A stretch of DNA of 64,000 bases, taken from assembly GCA_049999805.1 (NCBI GenBank), contig JBNGIO010006281.1:108687-172686 (forward strand). The letters are read 5' to 3'. This document shows positions 33,376 to 42,929 of this stretch, in pieces. Both the position numbers and the translations under genes were made by a program. Origin of the DNA: Folioceros fuciformis. Its lineage: Eukaryota > Anthocerotophyta > Anthocerotopsida > Anthocerotales. The first letter of the stretch is position 1; every line of letters begins with the position of its first letter. Below the pieces are notes generated by a model that saw only the letters and a program-made list of their open reading frames with translations, had not been told where the DNA came from and made no database searches.

Positions 33376-34236
33376 CTACGCTCCCTGCTTCACAGTTTCA
33401 GCAGCAGCCTGCACCTTCTCTACTGCCGCAGCCTGAGTCGCTTCCACAGTCGCCTTAGCGTCGTCCAGTCCTCGCGAAAGCTGGTCTTGCAAGGAGCCCG
33501 TACTGGCTGAGCTCGTCGCCTCCACCTTGGAACCGCAGATAGAAGTGCACCATGTAACAACCGACAGCGGGAACTTGACGGATTCTTCGTCGCTGGCCAC
33601 CTGGATGACGGCATCAACAGTTAGCTCGCCCAGTTCGACAGAGGACAGGGATATGCAAAGGCAGATCGGAGCTTCCTCCAGACGGCAAGTTTGAACAGTG
33701 TGCCATCAGATTCGACTGCCACTAAGCCGGAAAAATCTACTGCAACGCCACCCACTCCACGACTCCGACCCGGAGCAAAGTGAAGTCAAATGCGAAGAAA
33801 AAATGAATGAAACGGCAGCAGCGCGTAGACCGCCGCTCCGCAGCTGTAGTTGTTTTTTTTCCTGATTTTCACTCACCGTGGCACTCTCGACTCCAGAATT
33901 GGACGGGATAGCGATCGCCTTGGAAAGAGTGTCTCTCAAGCCGGTGGAGGTAGAGGTCGAAGAGGACGAAGAGGTTGAGGTGGAGGAGCTGACCGACGCC
34001 TGCGCAGTCTCCGCGTACTGCTGCACCTTGTTCACAACCTTGGAAACGTAGTCCTTGGCAGAATCCGCAGTTTTAGATGCGGAATCCTTGATCTGATCCG
34101 CGTACCTCTGCACTCTAGACTTGGCCTCCGCCGTGGCCTCCTTCGCCTTGGCAGTTGCATCCTCGGCGGACGCGAGGAGCTGCTCCTTCTGAGCCTGCAG
34201 ATCCTGCGCCGGCGCGGTAGCGGTGTCGGACGCCAT
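33376..34236 (-). CDS. Small LEA-like (LEA_4/group 3-type) protein, two exons
   Basis: Exons (minus strand): 34236-33877 and 33600-33376; phase 0, giving 194 residues. The first 85 residues are an Ala/Lys/Glu/Asp-rich amphipathic helix with degenerate 11-mers (AEDATAKAKEA, TAEAKSRVQRY, DSASKTADSAKDYVSK), typical of LEA group 3 and related desiccation or membrane-protecting proteins. A Ser/Thr-only linker follows, encoded by AGC/TCC/ACC-type repeats. The second exon has a short hydrophobic stretch (KFPLSVVTWCTSICG) and another Ala/Lys/Glu helix ending VEKVQAAAETVKQGA. There is no signal peptide. It could also be an apolipoprotein-like or plastid/lipid-droplet-associated helix protein. The composition-based call is moderate; the exon structure is supported by GTGAGT and CCAG|GT splice sites. 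Confidence 0.65.
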
Positions 34237-34977
34237 GGCCGTGTCGCTAACTGCGCGTGCGCGCCTCGGCCAGGATCTGCCCGCGTTGCTCCGGCAGGGA
34301 GCAGAGGTGCAGAGGCAGAATGAGAGAGGGCAGGGAGTCTGGGAGCCGGGCCTGCGTGCGGTGGCGTAGAGGCCGGGTTAAGGTGTGCAAGAGGAGCGTG
34401 CGCAGCTCCACTCACCTCACTTGCGGCCGTAGCCAACCGTGCGACTCCTTGCCTCTCTCACAACACCCGCTTTATGGCGTCCCGTGGCCGGGGGAGCAGC
34501 CGCAGCCGGAGCTGGAGCCGGACCGGCAGCCGCAGCCCCAGCCGCAACCGCTGCAAGCGCACCGGCTGTAACCGGCTGTCGCCGGTGTCCGTGCCGGTAA
34601 CACAACGAAAAGGCGGCAGCCTGGCCTGCCCCTGTCTCTCCCGTTACAACATGACCTGGGAAAACTCGCCTGAGAAACACGGCATCGCCAGCTGGACGGC
34701 TTGAGCGATTCTCCATTCTCCCTTTTTCCCAGCTTCATAGTCCGCGCTCCCAGTACATTACAGACTGTGTGTAGTCTAGTGGGCAGTTGGCACCTTCCCG
34801 GAACCGAACTTCCGCTTTGTCGGCAGCCATGGGATGGGAAAGCCGTTGCTTCCCATACAAACAGCTTGCAGCCCCCTCGTTCCCCGTCCACACCGTGTCG
34901 CCTAACCCGAATCTCCTCGCCAACTCGTTCATTGGCAGGCCCAGCTTTCAGGATCAGGTACGCGATCACACTACATA
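34237..34977. other. G+C-rich upstream region of the LEA-like gene
   Basis: Probably promoter and 5' UTR of the LEA-like gene. About 34495-34560 is a CAGCCG/GAGCCGG-type hexamer repeat that opens reading frames on both strands by chance (Ser/Arg-rich one way, Ala/Pro-rich the other). I do not support a gene here. Confidence 0.45.
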
Positions 34978-35077
34978 NNNNNNNNNNNNNNNNNNNNNNN
35001 NNNNNNNNNNNNNNNNNNNNNNNNNNNNNNNNNNNNNNNNNNNNNNNNNNNNNNNNNNNNNNNNNNNNNNNNNNNNN
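34978..35077. other. Assembly gap (100 N)
   Basis: Exactly 100 N, so the true length is unknown. It separates the LEA-like gene region from the TOC34 copy A region. Confidence 0.98.
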
Positions 35078-36080
35078 ACTCTGTATCCTCTAGTGGCCCT
35101 GCTGGTATATGTGCAACGCGGTACGTACTGGTTTCTCAGATTCCTTCATTCTTCTAACACATACGTGTACTCTGCTGATCCAGATGAGAATAATAGTAAC
35201 GATAATGATAATCTATAGGCAGCAACCACCAACCTCTGTCATCCGTCGACCTGGATTTTGAAAGGCCTGCAAGTGTCCTGCGCTTCAGGAGTCTAACATT
35301 TGTAACGAGCGTTTGAGCATCTGCCACGACTTTGTCATCAGCTTTTGGAATCAGCCAACTTCTCTGCTTTCGTTCGTATCGCATCCGCATGAATCTCAAT
35401 AAACACGTTGGAGAGAAACATTGAACCCCAAAATGTTAGACTCAAGAACCGACGACGGAATTTGGTCGGCAACCTACTCCTCCGCGTCTACAAGCCCGGA
35501 CGCCGGAATGACCCTAAACAAGTGACACCTCAAACAGACTCGGCTTCTCCAAGGATCCTAACAGACTTGTTACTAGTTTTTGGTCTCGGGACAAGTTCAG
35601 GGTGGCAAGGCATGTCCGCGGACCCTACAAGACTCTCAGAGACTCCCCTGCGGAGACAAGGCCATCCTGTCTGGGGGCTCCGTACCCGTACTAGGGATCG
35701 AGCCGGTCTGTTCGACACAAACTAATACTTTCAGAACACGCTGCAAACACGAGCTGAAGTTGGACGGGGTGAAATACAAAAAGATTTCTAGAAACAACAA
35801 AAGCCGGCAAACTTACTTTGCTTCCCGGGGCTTGTACAAGTGAATTGCTACATCTACCTCACTCGCGTGTCCTCGAAAAGTGTTGGACTCCCAACTTGAA
35901 GTCATGGACTGTCCACGACCAAGAATGATAACCCGCGACGCATGGAATACTCTGCATACATCCTCAACACAACCACCCGATACTCAACAGGGGCAAAGCT
36001 TTATGAGCCCTGCAAAATTAACCCATTGCGAGCAGTGGCTGCAGCACTTCATCACCGAGCTGACAAGGCTACATTTCCTT
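35078..36080. other. 3' flank of TOC34 copy A
   Basis: No independent gene supported. The 200 bp next to TOC34 copy A (about 35880-36080) is recognisably similar, in inverted orientation, to the 3' flank of copy B (52415-52620), so the duplication includes the 3' UTR. The rest holds chance frames only. Confidence 0.5.
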
Positions 36081-37997
36081 TCAATCCTCGTCACCGAAGT
36101 CTACGTCATCGTCGTCATCTTCCAGCTGATCCGCAAGGTCAAGGTCATCATCCTGCTTCAGTGCCTCCGAAAGAGCTTGCTCCCCAGCCTGCTCCTCTTC
36201 CAGAAGCGAGCTGCGCAAATGCTGTTCCGCTCGCACCTCCCACGCAGGCCTAAATCGCCTCTCGTTTTCTATGTCTTTCTGGATAGCTTTGCGAATAGGG
36301 TTCAAAATAAAGAAAAACTGCAAGCACCAAGACTGACACATTAGCTCCAGTGACTGATACAAAAACGAACCGTTCAGCCCGAGCAGACGGCATTATCTGC
36401 TGCTGCACAAAATTACCTGGGCAGCAAGAATTAGAGGGATCCAAATCTTTCCCCTTTGATTTGCGTTGGGGCCCTCTATCAGCTTCTTGTCTATAAGCAA
36501 AGACGGAGTATCGTTGGACACAATGTCCACGATTTGCTCCACAAGCCGAGGAAGCCAGACCGTATCATCTGGCAGGACCTGCATCATTGTTGCAACGTTC
36601 CAATTTTAGACATTCGCCCACAGCACAATACAAGATACAAGCACAACACAATGAGAAGTCGTACCTTCTCTCCCTCTGCATTCGTTGAGCATCGATTACT
36701 GTTCTCCACTAAAACTGTAGGTACCTGACAACAGATCAGGAAACATGAGGGGCACATCACACTCTGCAACACACACACACACCCCCCTAACAGACCGATG
36801 GTCAAGCACAAGTTTGCAAGCTCAAAAGATCTCACCTCATGCTCATGTTTCTTGAACCCAGCCTCTTGCCGGATGGCTGCCTCCAAAGCAGAAGACCTCT
36901 TTGACACATACTCTTTGTAGCTCACTCCATCTGGAGGAGAAAATTGCGCATGGGTAAGAACTATCGCAGCCAACCGCCAAATCTGAGGCCCGAACGCGCG
37001 GGCAATGGCCCTTATCACTTGTCTATCCAGGCTGTCAACCCGGTATCCATCAAGCCGATCAACAAAAAGCAGCACATCGATGGTCTTATCCACTAGAAAC
37101 CTGCACTCCCAAGAAAAAGCAAACCAATGTCAAACCCACATACACGAATGACTACGAAACAAGAAAAATTAGGAGTGAAGGAATTTTCAGTAGAGCTAAA
37201 CGACTGGCACACCAATGACCCCTCTGATACCAATAACAATGCTGATCCTCTCGAAACCTGCCACCAAGACCCTTGTGTGCAGGTGACTGAATGCCCACAG
37301 CTAGGGATACTACACACCCTAATACCATTCCTGCAAGTACGCAAGGCTAGGCTACACCCCACAGTCCCTCACACCTGGACCTGTCACGAGTGGTGAAGAA
37401 AGTCGTACTTTCTAATGACATCCACGGCTTGATCATTCACGCAACCACCTTCAACCAGACCGGGGGTATCAATGATGTTCAGGGTGAATCCTGCCCTTGA
37501 CCGAGAACACATAATGGGCCTCAGAGTCTCTGCCTGGAAAATCACAGCCGGCATATGCAGACGCGGTCACGTGTCAAGAACTTCCACAAATCCCAACCCA
37601 TTCCATTCACCAAACGAAGCCGAAGGCACTAGGGCATCACCTGAAACGCACTGGCCACAGTAACTCTCTCCCCAACCATGGAGTTAACAGTCGAGCTTTT
37701 GCCAACTCCGCCCTTTCCCAGGACGAGAATGGTGAGAGTATTCACATTCTGCAAAATTCCCACTCTGCCGTGCTCAAATTCACAAACTGCGCAAAAACAC
37801 TCCCTGCCGTGCCAACGCAGTTTACACAAATCCTCCTACGGACACATGAGCACATGGAAGTAGAGATTTCCAGATCCTCATCCCCAATCTCCCCGCACCT
37901 CTTGCCGGAGCTTGCCGAGCAGACCATGCAGCGCCGTCTGTGTGGCCACAGGGAACTGCTGCAGCCCGGTCCACTCCCTCACCGCAGGCCCCGCCAT
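36081..37997 (-). CDS. TOC34: TOC34 chloroplast import GTPase, copy A, seven exons
   Basis: Exons (minus strand): 37997-37899, 37748-37641, 37533-37409, 37100-36836, 36724-36665, 36578-36417, 36317-36081; all phases agree, giving 351 residues. TOC34 is the GTP-regulated preprotein receptor of the chloroplast outer envelope, tail-anchored with the GTPase facing the cytosol. Motifs: G1 GKGGVGKS (44-51), G3 DTPG (91-94), THAQ (160-163, the Toc-type G4 position), and the family word RLDGYRVDSLDRQVIRAI. A hydrophobic anchor KIWIPLILAAQFFFILNP lies at about 262-280, followed by a long C-terminal tail rich in Glu/Asp that ends DDDDDVDFGDED. The tail after the anchor makes this longer than the roughly 310 residues I recall for Arabidopsis. 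It is one member of an inverted pair with copy B at 50.5 kb; exon lengths are the same in both. Confidence 0.93.
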
Positions 37998-38932
37998 CGT
38001 GAGGGGGCCCGATGTCGTGCAGTCGCTCTACACTACACCTCCCCTGAAGATTCGTCTCTGTTGAGCCCACTCTTTTGTCTTCAGCGGCAGGCGGGAGCGC
38101 GCCAGAGACGCATCCCTTTCGACTAAGGAATTCTCACGTGTTGCTGCTACTAACCCAAGCCCATGGATAAGGGATCTGTAGGTCCTTGTCAGTTCAGCCT
38201 GCCCACAGATCTCAAAATTAAAGCGCTTATATTAAGGGGAGAGTTTGGTGAACCATTTCAAAACAAGTAGAAGAATTTCATAGAAGTTCGTACGTAGGTC
38301 GTATCTCCTCCTTCAGAATTTTATAGACGAGATGAAGGAGAAGACCGGAGTCCCATATCCGGAATTTTCTTACTAGCGTGTCATCCTCAGTCATCGGGTT
38401 GCGGGAGAGGAATGCACGTTGGCCAACATCAGCAAATGCACCCATGCAGGTCGTCCATCTCTTCATTCCCTACAGCCATTGCGGCTTGCAAGTCAAGAAT
38501 TCCTTGGTTCCCTTTCTATTCTAACGAGTCCGATGGGAACCACATGTGAGGCATATTGGGTTTACCGAGTTATAATTATGCCTTTCCATGTAGTTATGGT
38601 AGTTATGTATTTCGGCTAGTACAGTTATAACTCTTGTCTTATTTATACACTATATTTTTTCACTTATTATAATACACAAAGTACTCTCTCTAATTTTGTT
38701 TTTCCTCATGCTGGCCTCATGCTTCTTTGCCATAACCTATAATCCAATTGTGTTGTCCGCTTGATGATGCTACAACTCAAATCTTTATGCTATCATAGCT
38801 CGGATTAACCCTTGAATGTTGATCACATGAATACTTACTAGAGCGTTGAGTGGCCTTAATCATCACATCTCAATGAGAGGCAAAATGTCCACCAGAAGAG
38901 GAGTAACAGCGCCAAGACGTGTCCTCAAGCTA

Positions 38933-39009
38933 AGCTAGCATGTCGTGGTCCTTCCTAAAGCTAGCATGTTATGGTCCTTCCTAAAGCTAGCATGTCGTGG
39001 TCCTTCCTT
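38933..39009. repeat. 26-bp tandem triplication
   Basis: Three near-identical units containing CTAGCATGTCGTGGTCCTTC begin at about 38935, 38961 and 38987; the middle unit differs in two bases. Confidence 0.9.
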
Positions 39010-40004
39010 GTGCCCTGATTGCGGTTCTAATGAACGATTTGAGCACCCTACACCACCCCCTCGCAAAATTGAGAAAGACATCACTCTTCACCACAATAAC
39101 TTTCTCTCCTTGGTGCTCTCTCTAGGGCAGCCAACACATTTCTCAAGGCTCGGAAGGCTATGGATCTTGAGGCCAATGAACTCAACAAGGGCAAACCAAT
39201 TGTTCATCGCCAACTTGCACAGATCTAGCAACGCATGAAGGCCCTCGCATCTGTAATCAAGCAATTGTTGGGCAGTTTGATGATTCTTGCTTACATCTAC
39301 AGCAATTTTGATGAGGAACAACACTTCAATCATGCTTCTAGCAATGGGACTCATTCTCTATAAGTATCTACAACTCTTGGGTATATGTAAGATGCTTTAG
39401 ATGCCTCTTTGTGAACATTGGAAGCATTACTTGATAGCATCACTTATAAAAAGCTTCTAAACATAAAGGCTCCTAAAATTATATTTGTAGAGGTATGTTT
39501 TATTGTTTATAATACTCAATTATTAAATCTAATCTTTGTAATTTTTGTCTTTCTTAAGGTGAATTCAATCAGTCGTATGAACGAAGTTGTGGACAAGCGG
39601 GTATGGTATCCCTTCCAAACCTTGTTAACATTTAGCGTGGTCACATCAATCCCACAGTTGTTGTTGTTATAACTAAAGTCTTCCCTAGAATTGCTCCCCC
39701 AAGAATTGTGGATAGCTACCCCAAATATGTCTATCGTCCATCCACAATAGTCAACACTCCCAATTACAAACTTACCAATCCAACGAGACATCTAGACAAT
39801 AGGAGGGCATGGATCCTCATGCAGATGGACCTCAATACTCCCCCCACCAACTTCTACCTCCCTACACCCAATACCCTTGTGTCAACAAGACTCTCTACAA
39901 CACCTTCCTCAACCCAACAATCCAACTTTTCGTCTCCCTATGTCCGACACTCTTAACTAAACTTCGTGAAAACCCTTGCAATCGACAACGCAAAAAACAC
40001 TTAC

Positions 40005-40079
40005 ATCTCGACCTTCCACCAAGATGTCAACATAGAAAACACTCACGTCTTGACCTTCCACCAAGATGTCAACACAAAG
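40005..40079. repeat. 42-bp direct duplication
   Basis: ACCTTCCACCAAGATGTCAA occurs at about 40011 and again at about 40053, with matching flanks (ACACTTACATCTCG versus ACACTCACGTCTTG). Confidence 0.85.
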
Positions 40080-40221
40080 TACTACTTTTTGGTTAACTAC
40101 TCAGCATAGAAAGCTTATAATCCAAAAGAACGCCCCCTATGCTCGAGTCCTTCATTTTACACATATAGGGTCGTGGACGGCTTCCTACCTACTACTAGTT
40201 ATCGCAACCTTTAACTACGTA

Positions 40222-40345
40222 CCCCTACGTGAAAGGACACACCCCCTCGTAACCATCCTTTATAAGCCCACCTGTAAACCAAACAAATTGTTTGTTAATA
40301 AAGCATCTGCTTGATGCAAGACGCTTCCGCATATGGATCTCTAAC
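40222..40345 (+). repeat. 5' LTR, 3' part (R/U5) only recognisable
   Basis: From GTGAAAGGACACACC at about 40230 to TCTAAC at 40345 it matches the 3' LTR with few differences, including a TTTATAAGCCC promoter-like word at about 40259. Upstream of 40222 the sequence does not match the 3' LTR U3 region, so the left boundary and target-site duplication cannot be placed. Confidence 0.75.
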
Positions 40346-40346
40346 T

Positions 40347-40359
40347 TGGTATCAAAGCC
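40347..40359 (+). other. Primer-binding site, initiator Met-tRNA
   Basis: TGGTATCAAAGCC lies two bases after the LTR end and is complementary to the 3' end of plant initiator Met-tRNA apart from one base (usual TGGTATCAGAGC). Confidence 0.85.
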
Positions 40360-41335
40360 ATGTGATATTTCAATGGCTTTGTTGCTAATTTTCTTCCCTA
40401 ATCAACTTAGGAAGATAAGCTAGCAACCTCATACCTAATTTTAGTTGATGAAAATGCATTTTGATATGCATTTCCGATAGCAGACTATCATCTGTATCAT
40501 AGGCAACATCCACTAGTTTTACAGTCATGTAGAAACTCATGTTGCCCATCATACCATTGCTAAGTGAAAATAATTAGCTTAAAACTTTCTAAGTAAAGTA
40601 ATTATCATAGCTACTTTATTGATTATTTTCATTAGTTCAATTTCCATCAAACCAAACCAATTTTTCTAAATTGATTGGTTATGGAATCTAGCCACCCTTC
40701 TAGTTCCTGTGATTCTATAAGGCCTAGTCATTGGGCCTTTTATAGGTTAATTTTGCTTAAGAATAGCATCATTTTTGCTTACATTCTTCTAAGCAATCTG
40801 CCTACTTTTGCTTTTAGCTTTTTAATCTTCAAGCACAAGAACTAAGAGTCGCAAACAACGACGCAACCATGCTGAGGCAAGGAGGAAGCACATTTAGGCA
40901 GCCCGTTCACGTTCGTCAAATCGCAATTCTGCTTGAGGTTTTGGATTATCATCGGCGCCCAAGTGTCTACATCATCTTGGATCTTCCTTAGCTGATGTGC
41001 TTACGATTCTGCTGCAAGAGCGTGATTGGAGACCTGCATACTCTGGTTCACCTGATCTGAGACTTGTCAACCAATGACCACAACCATCGGCGTCTCCCTC
41101 TTCTACTCTCCATCTGTCACAAAAAATGCAGCCATTCTGGTGGATTCTGCAACGAGAAACTGGCAGATTTCCCGGTACACAATTCTGCATTGCATGCAGG
41201 ATTTTCAGAGGTAGGGGGATAATCAGGTGGCGCGAGTTCGGTAGGAGGGACGCCATCCCAGGGCACCCAGATCCCACTAGGCGTGCCCGAGATCCGTCGA
41301 GCGGCGCACGCGCAACGACCCGACGACCATATCCC

Positions 41336-41558
41336 AGCGGGCGGGCCCGCTCGCGCCCCTTCCTCCCACGGCGCGCGCGTGGAATCCAGCTGGGCGCGCG
41401 CGCTGGTTAATGAAGCAGCCTGGGCACCGTTTCGGCCCAGGCCAACTTCAAATATTTTAAGTTGGCCCCGGGGTATGAAACGCCGGGGCCCAGGTATGAA
41501 ACGGTGCCGCCTAAAATAATTAATTTAGGGGCACCCGTTGGGCATAACGGTGTGCCGT
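41336..41558 (+). other. Hairpin-dense, G+C-rich leader segment of the copia element
   Basis: Between the primer-binding site and gag lies a run of inverted repeats: AGCGGGC/GCCCGCT (41336-41351), CCACG/CGTGG (41366-41382), CCAGC/GCTGG (41386-41406). GGCACCGTTTC/GAAACGGTGCC (outer arms 41423-41433 and 41498-41508) encloses GGCCAACTT/AAGTTGGCC (41440-41467), and another imperfect stem follows at 41530-41556. The rest of the element is far less G+C-rich. It may be a packaging/dimerisation structure or an inserted foldback sequence. Confidence 0.6.
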
Positions 41559-41589
41559 TAGACTCAATGGGTGCACTTTTTCCCTCACC

Positions 41590-41599
41590 NNNNNNNNNN
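41590..41599. other. Small assembly gap (10 N)
   Basis: Ten N in the leader of the copia element, directly after the hairpin-dense segment. Confidence 0.98.
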
Positions 41600-41811
41600 C
41601 TCACTCGCCGGACATACCCATTTGCTCGACAAAGGATCCCCGAGGCTCTCCCCAAGCTCAATTTGTCGACCACGTTGCAGGTTCAAGCACTTTGCTTTAT
41701 GAAGTAACACCTTGCAAGCTAATCTCGTGTGCTGAGCCACTGCCACCAGTCCCACAATTCGTTGCTTCTGGTGGTGATCCGAGCTTTCCCCCACGACGGA
41801 GACTACTTGCT

Positions 41812-42905
41812 ATGAGCTATGTGCCACCACCACAAGTCTCTGTACAAGCTGATGCTCTTCCAGATTTGACATTTGAGATCAAGCAGGAGGAACTCACTCC
41901 TGTCTTCGCGAATCTGGAGACAGCCTACAAGGAGTACAAACTTGGTGAGGCACAAGCAAGAGCTACAGCACAGGAGCAACGTACCCAACATTATCAAGCT
42001 CTCTGGCATTCAATCACACAACTCAACACCAATTTGGTTTCTGTTGCTGAAACGATGGCTACTCCTCCACCTACACCACCAACACCGACACCTTCTCCTC
42101 CTGCTCCAATCATTAATGTTATGAATGTGAGTACGGATTTTAAGGAGAAAGACCGTTTTGACGGCACCAAGTTTGAAATTTGGTCTAAGCGGATGAAGAC
42201 TGCTCTCAATACTCGAGATCTTCTTGCCATCGTTGATGGCTCACTCCCGAAACCACCTGGACCTTCACCTGCTCTCGACTCATGGACAAGGCAAGACAGA
42301 TAGGCTATGCACATGCTTAGTTTTGGCCTGGACGAAATCACTCTCCATCACACCGATGGTGCCCTCACCTCAGCAGAAGCTTGGAGGCAGATCATAGATA
42401 TTTACCAATCCACCAACAGTTCGAAGCTTCGGTGCAACTGCTAGCTAGCCTCCCAGCCAGCTTTCAATCTTTTGTTTCTTCACAAAATGGCACTGTACGT
42501 GAAGCTCATCAAGCTGTGTGTGCTAATAAGACACCTTCAATTTCTATCTCCGAGATAGCTGGTGCTCTTTTACAAGAAGAGGCTTCTAGGTTCAATGCTG
42601 GCACCTCGAAACATGGTGGTGATAGGGTGATGTTTGTCACCAAAGGTAGACAACAATTCAACAAGTGTAGGAACCCAAATGCCAGTCGCCGGCCCTCCAC
42701 TCCTGGTACCACCTCCTCTAGGCCTTCTCCATCCAATTCTTCCTCAACTCCTAGACGTAAGGGGACATGTAATTGGTGCAAAGCCCAAGGACACTGGGAG
42801 CAGGAATGCCGTAAGAAGAAGGCTGGTGAGCCCAAGCGGGACACCAAAACCGCTAACACAGTGGTTGTTACTAAAGCAAGGCATAATTCCCAGACCGACA
42901 TTGCT
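41812..42905 (+). pseudogene. gag: copia gag, interrupted
   Basis: The first frame starts near MSYVPPPQVS (41812) and contains a coiled-coil-like segment, a Pro/Thr linker and the gag core words RFDGTKFEIWSKRMKTAL, then stops at a TAG (42301). The downstream text continues (LDEITLHHTDGALTSAEAW) and then shifts frame at about 42380-42400. The last part has a CCHC zinc knuckle C-x2-C-x4-H-x4-C (CNWCKAQGHWEQEC, about 42769-42810), the nucleic-acid-binding domain of the particle protein. The open frame ends near 42985 in unrelated residues, with no protease D-T/S-G motif visible. Confidence 0.85.
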
Positions 42906-42929
42906 TTAATTGTTTGTTTGGTTGCATCT

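Larger units (their letters stand above)
37998..40122. other. A+T-rich spacer with short tandem repeats
   Basis: No gene seen. Just upstream of TOC34 copy A, the first about 30 bp resemble the 5' flank of copy B, then similarity is lost. From about 38600 the DNA is A+T-rich. It holds a 26-bp triplication (38933-39009) and a 42-bp duplication near 40005-40079. Confidence 0.55.

Noticed and set aside
34417-34716. Ala/Pro-rich minus-strand and Ser/Arg-rich plus-strand frames
   Set aside because: Both come from a CAGCCG-type hexamer repeat; there are no other coding features.
35408-35725. 105-codon plus-strand frame after the gap
   Set aside because: No motif, overlaps an opposite frame (35530-35718), and adjoins the TOC34 3' flank; treated as chance.
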